From positions 275,001-339,000 of the forward strand of contig CAJZBQ010000045.1 in the NCBI GenBank assembly GCA_914767885.1: a stretch of 64,000 bases of DNA, read 5' to 3'. A program made the translations under genes and the position numbers. Below the pieces are notes generated by a model. That model was not told the DNA's origin, searched no databases, and was given only the letters and a program-made list of their open reading frames with translations. This stretch comes from Blepharisma stoltei (taxonomy: Eukaryota > Ciliophora > Heterotrichea > Heterotrichida > Blepharismidae). Below are positions 24,765 to 34,575 of this stretch, piece by piece (within the stretch, counting starts at the first letter, position 1; every line of letters begins with the position of its first letter).

Positions 24765-25012
24765 GTTAGTTAGTAAGAAAACAAAAATTAACTTGGACTT
24801 CTGTTTTCCGAAGCTTTTACGTGAGATTCGACTTCCGCTCTGAGCAACGAATCAGAAGTTACTCGACCGTTAGAACTTCTACTCAGCTCCAGCTTAAAAG
24901 AACACTCTTCTGCTATCCAGTTCCAGTAGATAGTATCTCAATAGGGAACCTCAGAAGAACTAAGTTCCCCTTCGCCAAAAGTAAGGGAACCACCATTGCC
25001 AGGAAACCTCTG
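24765..25012 (-). mobile_element. Class S insertion, family B, upstream of a small membrane-protein gene
   Basis: Target duplication ATTTACCTATTA at 24753-24764 and 25013-25024. Clearly homologous (reverse orientation) to 46092-46367: GTTAGTTAGTAAGAAAAC, TTTTACGTGAGATTCGA, GCTCTGAGCAACG, TTCTCAGAAGAAC-type blocks. The TTAG/CTAA repeats look like a retroposon tail. It lies in the presumed 5' flank of the gene at 25050. Confidence 0.82.
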
Positions 25013-25049
25013 ATTTACCTATTAAATATCCTAATAAAATCTAAATTAA

Positions 25050-25307
25050 ATGTTCGAAGACACTCCGCTTTGGGTTTTAATTCTAGCTGGTGTTGGAATT
25101 TTGTTAGTTCTTGTGCTAATTATACTATTGATTATATGGTGCTATCGAAGAAAAAAGAGCCAGTCATTATCTTACGAATTGATACATGGGCACGAAAAAG
25201 GACGGGTAGAAGAAAAAACTGTTCAAGTCTCGGCTTATACCCCTCCTGAATATAAGCCATACACTGGTGATCTTTATAAGAAATATTCTCCTACTTTAGG
25301 TCCTTAA
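25050..25307 (+). CDS. Small single-pass membrane protein
   Basis: 85 residues: a short lumenal/extracellular N terminus, one strong transmembrane helix (LWVLILAGVGILLVLVLIILLIIW, residues about 7-30), then a basic stop-transfer CYRRKKS and a Pro/Tyr-rich tail (YTPPEYKPYTGDLYKKYSPTLGP). No family recognised. The insertion of a class S element ends only 25 bp before the start codon. Confidence 0.6.
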   Translation: MFEDTPLWVLILAGVGILLVLVLIILLIIWCYRRKKSQSLSYELIHGHEKGRVEEKTVQVSAYTPPEYKPYTGDLYKKYSPTLGP

Positions 25308-25407
25308 TTGCACTTTAAAATAATCGTTAGACTCTTTCTTTTTCTTAAATGTTAAATATCCCAAATATCAAGCAATATGCACGTTTAATTTAAAATTAAC
25401 GTTAATA

Positions 25408-26076
25408 ATGCAGTTCGAAGCAATCAATACCAGTATCCAGAAATCCCCTTTACGATCTCAAAGTCCAGCTAAATTTTTTCAATTTGCTCCATCTTTTACA
25501 CCTAAAGGAAACTCAGGCTCCTCCAATAGAAAAAGACGGGCTCAAACTCCAAATAGCCGAAAAGCGCAGTCTGTGCAGCTTCAATCTTTCAATATAAATA
25601 TCCCAGGAGCCACTCCTAAGTCTCATAAGCTTAGATTTGTAGATTATGTTTCCAGTTACCTTGATAGAAAAACCAACGAAATTTCTGACAATAAATTACC
25701 GACAATTTTTACATCCCTAGATATGAATAATTTTATCCATCCGAAATCTTTGCCAAGAAGCCACTCGTCACTGCACTCTTCAAAAATCTTGAAAATTGAA
25801 ATAAATGGCTATGAGAAATTTCTTCAAAATACTGGATTTTCTGATAAACCGACCCCATATGCGAGATCATATACACCTAAAGAGATAAGTAATGTGACTC
25901 CACAGTCAAGGCCAATGACAGGGCATGCTAAAAAAGTCACGACTTCGAGGAAATCTATTAAAAGAAGAATGAAAGAAAACTTGCCTGTAAACGAATCCCC
26001 AAGAAAGAAATACAAAAAACTGATTCAGGATACTTCATTTGCATTGGAAAAAGAAAGTCTAATGGGCTGGCAATAA
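25408..26076 (+). CDS. Unknown basic Ser/Pro-rich protein
   Basis: 222 residues, uninterrupted, MQFEAINTSIQKSPLRSQSP to EKESLMGWQ. Basic, low complexity, with SP/TP sites (RSQSPAKF, AQTPNSRK, GATPKSHK, NESPRKKYKK) that suggest phosphorylation. No domain seen. Confidence 0.65.
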   Translation: MQFEAINTSIQKSPLRSQSPAKFFQFAPSFTPKGNSGSSNRKRRAQTPNSRKAQSVQLQSFNINIPGATPKSHKLRFVDYVSSYLDRKTNEISDNKLPTIFTSLDMNNFIHPKSLPRSHSSLHSSKILKIEINGYEKFLQNTGFSDKPTPYARSYTPKEISNVTPQSRPMTGHAKKVTTSRKSIKRRMKENLPVNESPRKKYKKLIQDTSFALEKESLMGWQ

Positions 26077-26106
26077 TTTGTGTAATTAAATATTTATAAA
26101 CTAAAA

Positions 26107-26688
26107 ATGCTGCTTAGGGCATCATCCAAAGTTTCATGCCTGATGACTTTTCCAGTAAGGTGGGCTACAAAGTTATCAGGAGGTGTTACCAAAAACACAA
26201 AGGACTCTCCTGGTAATTATTTAGGCATAAAAAAGTTTGGAGGCGAAGCTGTGGGCTATAATAAAATCATTGTCCGTCAAAGAGGGTTTAAATGGAGACC
26301 TGGTGCCAATGTGATTATTGGAAAAGACCATACTATACATAGTGGTGTTGAAGGATATGTGCATCATGAATTTAATCCTGAACGAAAACAAACCGTCGTA
26401 AGTGTAGTCCCTTGGAAGCTCCCTGAAAAGAAAAAGCTAGCTCCTGTGTTTTGCTACCACCCAGAACTTTATCCTGAACTTGCTGCCAATAATCCAGCAC
26501 CTACGAATTATGTTATAAAGACAAAGCCAAAGGTAGAAAAAGTTAAAAAAGATGTTGGAAAGCCACTAGATGAGCCGAAATACTTGGATAAAATAGAGAT
26601 TGACTGGAGTAAAGCTGATGAAAAAACTGAAGTGAAGCTTGAAGTAAAGGAGAAGTCAAAGAAAAAGAAGAAAAAAGAGAAAGAATAG
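26107..26688 (+). CDS. MRPL27: Mitochondrial ribosomal protein bL27m
   Basis: 193 residues. A basic, hydroxylated N terminus (MLLRASSKVSCLMTFPVRW) fits a mitochondrial presequence and is followed by the bL27 core: ATKLSGGVTKNTKDSPGNYLGIKKFGGEAV, IIVRQRGFKWRPGANVIIGKDHTIHSGVEGYV. bL27 sits near the peptidyl-transferase centre. The C-terminal extension, about 95 residues and very Lys/Glu-rich (KVEKVKKDVGKP, EKSKKKKKKEKE), is longer than in bacteria. Uninterrupted. Confidence 0.92.
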   Translation: MLLRASSKVSCLMTFPVRWATKLSGGVTKNTKDSPGNYLGIKKFGGEAVGYNKIIVRQRGFKWRPGANVIIGKDHTIHSGVEGYVHHEFNPERKQTVVSVVPWKLPEKKKLAPVFCYHPELYPELAANNPAPTNYVIKTKPKVEKVKKDVGKPLDEPKYLDKIEIDWSKADEKTEVKLEVKEKSKKKKKKEKE

Positions 26689-26776
26689 TCTTAAACTAAT
26701 AGATTTATATTTTAAGGATATTTATAAATAAGCAAGGATACTAGGATTATATACATTTATTTGATATTTGTAATTT

Positions 26777-27124
26777 ATGGATTCAGAACTGCTTGAATGG
26801 CTTTCTTATGAAGAACTACAACAATTAGCGAGCGAAAATTTGGTGGAATCTTTGGAAAATAAACTCCAGAAAACAGAAAAACAAAATATCGACCAAATTC
26901 TTCAAAATCAGACCCAGACTCAAGATTTAATTAACCAAATTGACCTAGCTGACACTTATCTGCAAGAGCTGCAAGAAAAGATGGAAGGATTCCTCAAGAA
27001 AATCCAAGAGACCAGAAACAAAACAATTCCATTAGAACAGCAGAATATGCAGTTTGCAATCCAACAAAACAATACTGCAGCACTTATCCAGACTTTATCA
27101 AATGCGTTAAACAAGCATGGATAA
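26777..27124 (+). CDS. Small coiled-coil protein, Sec3-like segment
   Basis: 115 residues. The part LADTYLQELQEKMEGFLKKIQETRNKTIPLEQQNMQFAIQQNNTAALIQTL resembles the start of the Sec3 (EXOC1) C-terminal region, where a helix with a similar E-x-x-N-x-x-L pattern is found. Sec3 is over 800 residues, while this frame ends after NALNKHG and only 170 bp remain before SEC61. It is therefore either a short ciliate-specific protein with chance similarity or a Sec3 fragment. I favour an independent small protein. Confidence 0.5.
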   Translation: MDSELLEWLSYEELQQLASENLVESLENKLQKTEKQNIDQILQNQTQTQDLINQIDLADTYLQELQEKMEGFLKKIQETRNKTIPLEQQNMQFAIQQNNTAALIQTLSNALNKHG

Positions 27125-27295
27125 CTAATGCTTTATTATGAATCCTTTAACTAAAACACTTTCCAATTTAAATAATCATATTTATATTAAGCGCTTTTTA
27201 TATTTAATTTTAATATTGCTTGCTAAATCTTTATTTCATAGCAATTGAAAACCTTAAGCTATTACACCATTTTTCTGTCCACGTGGTTATATAAA

Positions 27296-28720
27296 ATGAG
27301 TGAAAAAGTTCGATTCCTAACTCTGATCCGTCCTCTTATGTGTGTGCTTCCTGAAGTCAGCAACCCAATGAGAAGAGTTCAATTTAGAGACAAACTTGTA
27401 TGGACTGCTATTACATTATTTATATATCTAGTTTGTTGCCAAATCCCTCTGTTCGGTATCTCAACCTCAAGCAACGCCGACCCTCTCTACTGGGTCAGAG
27501 TCATCATGGCAAGTAACAGAGGCACCTTAATGGAGCTCGGCATTTCACCCATCGTTACCTCTAGCATGATCATGCAACTTCTTGCAGGCTCCAAAATCAT
27601 TGACGTCGACCAAAGCTTAAAAGAAGACCGAGCACTCTTCCAAGGCGCCCAAAAACTCTTTGGGATGCTCATCACAATTGGAGAAGCAGTGGCTTACGTT
27701 GTCAGCGGAATGTATGGAAATATCTCAGACATTGGAGCTGTTACCGCAATTTTGATTATTATTCAGCTGTTTTTGGCAGGAGTCATCGTGATTATTCTTG
27801 ATGAATTTTTGCAAAAAGGTTATGGACTGGGCTCAGGAATTTCTTTATTTATCGCTACAAATATTTGTGAAAATATTGTGTGGAGAGCGTTCAGTCCGAC
27901 CACAATAACTACTTCTAGAGGAATGGAATTTGAAGGAGCAATAATTGCTTTATTCCATCTACTTATCACTAGAACTAACAAAATCCAAGCACTGAAAGAA
28001 GCTTTTTATAGGTCCAATGCTCCAAATATCATGAGTTTGTTAGCGACGGTCTTTATTTTCTTGGTCGTTATTTATTTCCAAGGCTTCAAAGTAGATTTAA
28101 GCATCCGCTCTTCAAAAGTTAGAGGACACCAAGGCACTTATCCAATCAAGCTTTTCTATACCTCCAATATCCCTATTATTCTACAGACTGCACTTGTATC
28201 TAACCTTTATTTCTTTTCACAGATTCTATATCGTAGATATAGAACTTACACACTAGTCTGGCTACTTGGGCAGTGGCAAGATCTAGACCAAGGGTATTCA
28301 ATACCTGTAGGTGGACTTGCGTATTATATTTCACCACCAAGGGAGTTTGGAGATATTGCTGCAGACCCAATACATGCACTAGTTTATGTAGCCTTTGTGC
28401 TGTCTTCGTGTGCGTTGTTTTCAAAGACGTGGATTGAGGTAAGTGGAAGCTCTGCAAGAGACGTGGCGAAACAGCTGAGAGACCAACAGATGTTTTTGGA
28501 AGGACACAGATATGAAAGTATGGTAAAAACACTTAACAGATATATTCCAAATGCTGCTGCCTTTGGAGGGATGTGCATTGGAGCCCTTACCATTGTGGCA
28601 GACTTGCTAGGAGCAATTGGATCTGGAACAGGGATTTTACTTGCAGTCACCATTATTTACCAATATTTCGAAGCTTTCTATAAGGAAAAACAAGAGTCAG
28701 GTGGAGTTTTCCTATTTTAA
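27296..28720 (+). CDS. SEC61A: SEC61 alpha, ER translocon channel
   Basis: 474 residues, the normal size. It starts [21 protein letters not shown]; an upstream in-frame TTG/ATG-less leader is not used. Highly conserved segments: [156 protein letters not shown]. Ten membrane helices. Forms the protein-conducting pore of the ER. No intron or insertion. One segment ([15 protein letters not shown]) is diverged from animal sequences. Confidence 0.96.
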   Translation: MSEKVRFLTLIRPLMCVLPEVSNPMRRVQFRDKLVWTAITLFIYLVCCQIPLFGISTSSNADPLYWVRVIMASNRGTLMELGISPIVTSSMIMQLLAGSKIIDVDQSLKEDRALFQGAQKLFGMLITIGEAVAYVVSGMYGNISDIGAVTAILIIIQLFLAGVIVIILDEFLQKGYGLGSGISLFIATNICENIVWRAFSPTTITTSRGMEFEGAIIALFHLLITRTNKIQALKEAFYRSNAPNIMSLLATVFIFLVVIYFQGFKVDLSIRSSKVRGHQGTYPIKLFYTSNIPIILQTALVSNLYFFSQILYRRYRTYTLVWLLGQWQDLDQGYSIPVGGLAYYISPPREFGDIAADPIHALVYVAFVLSSCALFSKTWIEVSGSSARDVAKQLRDQQMFLEGHRYESMVKTLNRYIPNAAAFGGMCIGALTIVADLLGAIGSGTGILLAVTIIYQYFEAFYKEKQESGGVFLF

Positions 28721-29103
28721 ATAAAAGTGTTAGCCAGCTAATATTAAATCCCTAATATTACATAAGCGGCCTAATGGCTCTTACCTTTCCATAGGCCCCT
28801 GAGGCAATCTTAGTTATCATAAGTAATTCAGCTTATGCCAAGAGATATAATTAAGCAGTCTTTAATATGTTTAGCTATAGCGCCTTTCTTAAGATGGCGC
28901 GCAATGCGCCATCACCGGGCCATGTCGGGAAAGGGTTCTCCACGAGGAATGATTCCACATGTGGAACCCTCTTTTTCCACGAGCCAAAAAGAGGGTTCCA
29001 CACGTGGAACCATTCCTCGTGGAGAACCCTCTCCCGAAATGGCCCGGTGATGGCGCATTGCGCGCCATCTTAAGAAAAGCGCTATATAAGTTGACACATA
29101 TAA
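28721..29103. other. Intergenic region between SEC61 and TRAPPC8, holding a palindrome
   Basis: Apart from the class F palindrome at 28876-29086 this gap is AT-rich with no gene. The open frames that span it on both strands are products of the palindrome. Confidence 0.6.
28876..29086. repeat. Class F palindromic element (211 bp)
   Basis: Arms CTATAGCGCC..TTCTTAAGATGGCGC and GCGCCATCTTAAGAA..GCGCTATA are almost perfect inverted copies over the whole element. Within them lie further dyads (GATGGCGC..GCGCCATC; TTCCACATGTGGAA; TTCCACACGTGGAA; CCACGAGG..CCTCGTGG). TA at both ends. The full element could fold into one long hairpin or several cruciforms. It sits about 20 bp upstream of the TRAPPC8 start. 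Confidence 0.9.
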
Positions 29104-32100
29104 ATGGAAGAACTCAAGAAATGGATTCGTTCTCGATACGCTCCCAAAGTGCTTATCATTTCTAGTTTCGAAGCTAGAGCTATCATTCAGAAATCAAACT
29201 TATCCCCAGCAGAGCTTCTTCAGCCTTTCACCTACATTTCTCACTCATTCACTGTAAAAACCCTTACAAGCACTATAAATTGCCCAAGCGTGAAGATTGA
29301 TGTGGTGGATACATTGGAATGCCGTATGAATGACCGTATATTGACTGATAACCCGCCCCAAATCTCATGAGATGGGTGCTATGTGCATGGACCTAAAGAT
29401 ATCAAACAATTTTTAAGCAAAGATACCACCCCATGGTTTACTGCTTGGCAGCAGGCGTTCTTGAAATCGCTGAACCATTCTCCTCATGAGCTAATTGATA
29501 TGCCATTGGCTATTGTTTATATGGCTTCTACAACGGATTTAGACCCTTTGGCTACTTTTCAGACTTTATCAAGATCACAAGCTCTGCCTCAGCTGTATCA
29601 TCAGAAAATTTATGATGGGACTTGTCCGAAAGTTTTTCTTTTATTTCATGACGTGGGGACAAGCTCACTGAAAAATGCTGAAGTATTACAAATTTTCGAA
29701 AAAATGCAAAAATCACTGGCGCCAAGCTTGTGCCACTGGCAGTGCATAAATTCAGTGACAGAGCCAAGCCTAAACCACTGGGGACCTGAGAAAGGACAGT
29801 CAATTTCTTCATCTGACTGCTTTCAGTTACAGATGTTTATAGATGAGCTTCTAATGCGTGAAATTGTGCCATATATAGAAAGAGCGTTAAAAACCCTTGA
29901 TAATATTTTAGAACAAAAACGAAGAGGCTTAAAAAATTCCATAAAAAGTATTTTTGGTAAGAAAAACGTTGAATTTTCATTTCAGTATGGAGGGGTTGAA
30001 CATGTGACTCGGTTAATTGCAGATTTGGCATTTTTATGTGGGGATTATGATCTTGCTGTGAATAATTATAGGTCTGCTTGCAATGAGTTTAAAAATTTGA
30101 AGGCGTGGCCACATGCAGCTTCTGCAAGTGAAATGCAAGCCTTGTGTGTGGTTATGCTAGGAGGGGATAATAGAGAAGTGGAATATGCGCTGGATACTGC
30201 TTATACATTATACCAAAGAGCAGGAGAGCAGGCTTTGCTTTTGAGATGTGCGATTATTACAAAATATGTATTCCAAGGAATGGAAAACTATAGAAAACTA
30301 GCCCAAAAATTAATGAACGCTGGAAATGATGCAAGAGAAATCCAGGTAGCCTATCCTTTATTTATGGAACAAACTGCTTTGGCTTATTTAAAAATCCGTC
30401 CAGCTTATTTCAGAAAATATGCGTTTTATCAAGTATTGGCAGGAGATGAGTACCGTAAAATTCAGCTTGTAAAGCATGCTCTTAACTGTTATTACTCTGC
30501 TTCTCACATATATAAAGACAAAAAATATGATTTTGTTATGATGCATTTAGAGCATATGCTTGGCCGATTTTGTTATTATTTAGAAATGTATGCAGAAGCT
30601 GTACATTTCTTTTTAAGCTTATCCAGCTCTCCTAAATTGCTTATCCATAATGATCAGCATCAGAAAAAAATTATTAATGAGTTAATTTCTACAGTCGCCA
30701 AGTGGACTTCTTTGCCAATCCCTCAGGACTATGACCCAATCAATAAAAACTCAATTCCTTTTCATCCTGATGGAAAACCTTTATTGAATTTTTTGCTGCC
30801 CAAAATCAAGCAATACTCAGTCAGATTGCCACAAGATAAGGTGGTCACTTCTGGAAAAGATAACTCCTCAGGGATTTCAGTAACTTGGGGGTCTTTATTA
30901 AGCCAGGTTTCAGGCTCAAGTCATCTAACTTAACTTAACTTATTAGGTTCTGTATTTAACGCCATTCACGGGGTGACCCCTCCCAGAGCTTCCCGCTGCT
31001 TCTTCGCCGCATAGGGCCCGCCGACCGTCTGGGGCCAGTCAGCCTCGATCTCCAGTACGCGCCTCCGGAGCAGTGTTGCCGACTAAGGCGGCTCATGCCT
31101 GAGCTACTTCGCTTGAGGACATGGGTTGCCATTCCGAAAATCCATAAAAAATGGACTTTCTGGTAGGCTTTCGGCAAAAAGGAAACACGAAGCCTGGGAC
31201 GTAACGCCCAGTTTCACGCTAGGGAGTTGCCCGATTGGTCCTAACGGACTTGGCTGAGCTTCCCCTTTCCAACTTGCGTGCCTCCTTTCCCATGAGGAAA
31301 AAACATTCCCGAAAGTAGACTTGGGCTAGGCTCTGAGCACAACCAGAATTGCTTACCTAGCATTGCCGTCCGTTTCTGAAATGCAAAACCTTGCCGGATA
31401 TAATTAAAATATGAGTCGAGTATGCATGGCCGGGAGGCCATGCCCAGACGAAGACGCCATATTTTAATTATTCAGGCTCAGTCATCTAACAGAGGAATTT
31501 GACGTATTTGATAGCAATAAAGAAATGAAAGGGATTAGAAGCTTCCATATAGGAGAAACTGTAGAAGTCAGCATATTGACTCATAATCCACTAGATCTGA
31601 TGCTTATTATAGAAGACGTCCAAGTTATTGTGGAGTATGAAGATGAGTCTGGGATTGTAAACATGACCAGCTTGGATAAACTTGAATTGTCACCTAAAAT
31701 TGATAAAACTGTGACGCTAGAATTCAGCCCTCAGAAGCCTGGAAAATTAAAAATCAGAGGGGTAAAATGGAACTATAGTGGCGTCTTTTATGGTGTTTAT
31801 AACTTTTCTGAGCTGATTTATGAAATAATTCCAGAGTCATCATCAGTTTCTGCTTCTTTTTTGCAGTTCCCTGACTCTTTGTTGCATGGACAAATACAGG
31901 AAGTCCAGATAAAAGTTACAAATCAAGTTATAAATCCTATTAATGACCTTTGCATTACTTTTTCTCATCCCTTTATGTTTGGAAAGTCCCAAATTAAACT
32001 AGGAGATTTAAATGAAGGAGAAGAAAAAGTGGTGGATATATGACTTAGAGGCGAGTTCATATACCTTTTAACTGATTTTATAGCTTTTAAATTAAAAGGT

Positions 32101-33118
32101 CAATAAAAATGTAAATTCAAAAGAAATTGCATGTAGGATTTCATACAATTAAATTCCTTATCACATATCTTTCTCAAGGAATCCTTAGATATACTCGTGT
32201 TCAGAGCGTTTTTGAAGTAAAACCGTCAGTCAAAATCCAAACCCGATATGAATCAAGCTGAAAAAATCCTAATGAAAATATCTTACAACTGTTTGTTCAG
32301 CCAGCTTTTAATGCAGAGCTTTCTCTAAAGCAGTTGTCTTCTCTCACAAATCATTCTTTGAGAATAATAAAAACTCTTGGAAAAGAAATTTTTTATTTAG
32401 CAGTGAAAACTGGGGATGAAGCACAAAATATATCAATATCTCCTAATCGAAACACAAAAAATAACTAGTTTTTAAATTAAATTATTCACCAAAATTATTA
32501 TGAAATCTAATGAAGGATTAGTTGATCAATATAATTAAATATATCATTTTTGAGCAGGATTGGCTGGAACCTGTCGACGTTAAATCAGGATTCTGCTGGG
32601 AAGTCAAAGAAGCCTTGAAAAAATTCACAAATAGCGACCCAGGCCTCGATTTACTTATATCATGAGAACTCATAATTAACCAAACCAGAGTCCAAGGCCA
32701 TCATTATTTACTCAATTTATCCTTATACCAAGACAAACAAGCTATACCTCTTCGTATGGTTATCGACGCTCCTTCAGAAATTTCTCACGATTTTTCAGCA
32801 ACCCCAGTCTTATTGATCCCAGTTAAATTATCCCTGAAAAGTTTAAATGAGAAATCTCAGAGCTTTAACCTCGAAGCCTATGATAGTAACGTCCAGATCA
32901 ATGAAAAAGACATACAAAAGCCTCCTCACTTATGATGGAGTGGAAATACCTGCACGAGATTTGAAAAAATGGACTCTGGAGAAATCAAAATAATTGAATT
33001 CACTGCATTAGTCACCGAGCCGGGCTGCTACAATTTAAATAGGTTTTGCTTTACTTTTGATTCAGAAATCACAAAGAAATGTGTATTTCCATATCAGCAT
33101 CAAATATTGATTAACTAA
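29104..33118 (+). CDS. TRAPPC8: TRAPPC8 (Trs85) TRAPPIII subunit
   Basis: Tethering-complex subunit for ER-Golgi traffic and autophagy. After removal of 30930-31490, 32062-32135 and 32468-32541 the gene is one frame of 1101 residues. N-terminal family features: TPWFTAWQQAFLKSLNHSPHELIDMPLAIVYMAS, MFIDELLMREIVPYIERALKTLDNILEQKRRGLKNSIKSIFG, LIADLAFLCGDYDLAVNNYRSACNEFKNLKAWPHAASASEMQAL. The C-terminal beta-sandwich part has FHIGETVEVSILTHNPLDLMLIIEDVQV and WLRGEFIGFHTIKFLITYLSQGILRYTRVQSVFEV. TGA is Trp at ISWDGCYV, DIWLRGEF, ESSWKN and LISWELI. Shorter than the human protein (about 1435). Confidence 0.92.
30930..31471 (-). mobile_element. Class S insertion in TRAPPC8
   Basis: Long target duplication TCAGGCTCAAGTCATCTAAC (30910-30929) and TCAGGCTC-AGTCATCTAAC (31472-31490), one base shorter. 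GC content is far above the gene. On the minus strand it begins ATAATTAAAATATGGCGTC, identical to the head of the NSMAF insertion, and ends with three AAGTT repeats before the duplication. A second inverted copy of the head lies at about 31397-31412, giving a local stem around GCATGGCC..GGCCATGC. Removal restores GSSHLTEEFDVFDSNKEMKG. Confidence 0.9.
32062..32135 (+). other. Short 74-bp TA-bounded eliminable segment
   Basis: TA at 32060-32061 and 32134-32135. Contains stops in the gene frame; deletion gives WLRGEFIGFHTIKFLITY, matching the family's conserved WLRG..G.H.I.FL..Y. Confidence 0.78.
32468..32541 (+). other. Short 74-bp TA-bounded eliminable segment
   Basis: TA at 32466-32467 and 32540-32541; a register 4 bp to the left fits equally. 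Deletion removes a TAG and gives RNTKNNYIIFEQDWLEPVDV in the frame required downstream. Confidence 0.6.
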
Positions 33119-33161
33119 ATTCTTTATATAAATAATAATTTTAAATATTTATAAAGCAACT

Positions 33162-34494
33162 TTAAATTAAATTTTGATAGAACCATTTCATAGAATCCCT
33201 GAATTCTTCGCTGTATCCTTTAAGATTTTATAAATAAAATGGAATCATGCTTGAGAGAAATTAGCTTCACCAATTTTTCCTCTCATAGAATTTTATTTAT
33301 GGGGTTTGATTTTCTCTCGAAAACTTCTACATAGCAAGAGGTTTAAATTTGGGGATAACCGAGGGAACTGCTCCTCAGTGCAACCAAGAGGCTATGTGTT
33401 GCACGCTCAGTACATCTGAGGAGAAGTATGGCCCTTAGACGCAGGAGTTGAGTCAGGCAAGGGCAAAGGCAAAGGCATCGACAGGGAGATAAGATCTTTT
33501 CAGGATGGGAGGCGGTTTATTTGGGATATTCTAACCTTTTTGATAAGAAATGCTCGTGACGTCACTTTTTGGCTCTGTCCCTTTAACGAGAGGCAGGCGT
33601 TAGACACCTTAAATACTCTAATTAATATACAGAGGTATGGCATTACACACTTTAAGCACTCTAATTAATATATAATATAATGTACCCTTTAAGATTCAAC
33701 TCTACACAGCGAATTTTAATAGATCGATGAATTTCTTCAAGTGAACAGATTTTGAATAAGTCTCCAGGCTTTCTCTTCTCTTTATTAGATTTCGTATTAA
33801 AAATAACTGACTCTTCTACCCCTCCGTGAGCTAAAAAAAAAATTTTGTTCTCTTACGGAGGGTTTTAATTTTTTTTTTAAAAAAGTTTATATATAATTTT
33901 TATTGTTAAATTTTAATTATTAAATTAATTTGCAAAATTTATGTTTTAGAGTGCAAGTTCTTTAAAATTAAACAGAATTAGCTAGATATTTCTTATAATA
34001 ATTATTACTTATATATCAAAATATTATTTTATAAAAAAAATTATTTTAAAAAAATTGCTTGCTCACTCACGGAGGGTGTGTTTTACCAAAAGAATAAGAT
34101 TTCTCCCAATGCTTTTGCTCGCTCACGGAGGGGGGAGTAAAAAAATTGCATCCCTGAGCTCTTCTTCATTTGTCAAGTGGTGAAGTTTTCCCAAGGCTTG
34201 TTCAAGCTTTTGCTCATTAGAGTCTGAATCTATTACAAAAATAACCCCTGAAAACAAAATATTCTTATAAAAGGATGACCATAAAGGCAAAAGAGCTTCT
34301 TTTCCAGACACATCTCAGATCCCTATGTCTTTGCCTTCTCCGTCTTCCAAGAAATTTCTGACTTCATAGTTATACCCTTGTGTGGATTCTAATGAATCTG
34401 CAATCTCAGCATAAAGAAGAGTTGATTTTCCTGCACCTTGAAGGCCAACTAAAAGTATTTGAGGAATAGTGCTTCTTCTGTTTAAATTTCCCAT
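33162..34494 (-). CDS. Divergent ARF-like small GTPase
   Basis: After removal of 33819-34139 and 33228-33696 the frame gives 180 residues, the ARF size. It starts MGN (potential N-myristoylation glycine). G1 is GLQGAGKSTLL, and G3 is WDVSGKEALLPLW in place of the usual WDxGGQ. The strand preceding G4 is SVIFNTKSNKEKRKPGD, so the canonical NKxD guanine-specificity motif is not evident. The C-terminal helix is YSEEFRDSMKWFYQNLI. These changes suggest an atypical, perhaps constitutively bound or non-hydrolysing ARF/ARL protein that could act in membrane traffic or cilia. The last 15 codons lie beyond a class S insertion. Confidence 0.82.
33228..33680. mobile_element. Class S insertion in the ARF-like gene
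   Basis: Target duplication TGTATCCTTTAAGATT (33212-33227) and TGTACCCTTTAAGATT (33681-33696), 15 of 16 identical. The body is GC-rich from about 33340 to 33600, with an internal near-repeat ACTCTAATTAATATA (about 33615 and 33658). Removing 469 bp joins ELNLKGY to SEEFRDSMKWF in frame. Confidence 0.88.
33819..34137 (-). mobile_element. Class T element, family 1 (319 bp) in the ARF-like gene
   Basis: TA at 33817-33818 and TAA at 34138-34140; only TA is shared, so the third base of the duplication has changed. CCTCCGTGAGC ends and the conserved family-1 interior. Removal joins LRDAIF to LEESVIFNTK. Confidence 0.9.
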
Positions 34495-34575
34495 AAAAAT
34501 TAATTATTTTTAAATGAAAATAATTTTAAAAGAAAAATTTATTGTAAAATCTATTTATAGATAATGAATTATCTT

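Noticed and set aside
26777-27124. Full-length exocyst Sec3
   Set aside because: Only a short helical segment resembles Sec3 and there is no room for the rest before SEC61.
28835-29097. Overlapping frames on both strands upstream of TRAPPC8
   Set aside because: Mirror-image products of the class F palindrome.
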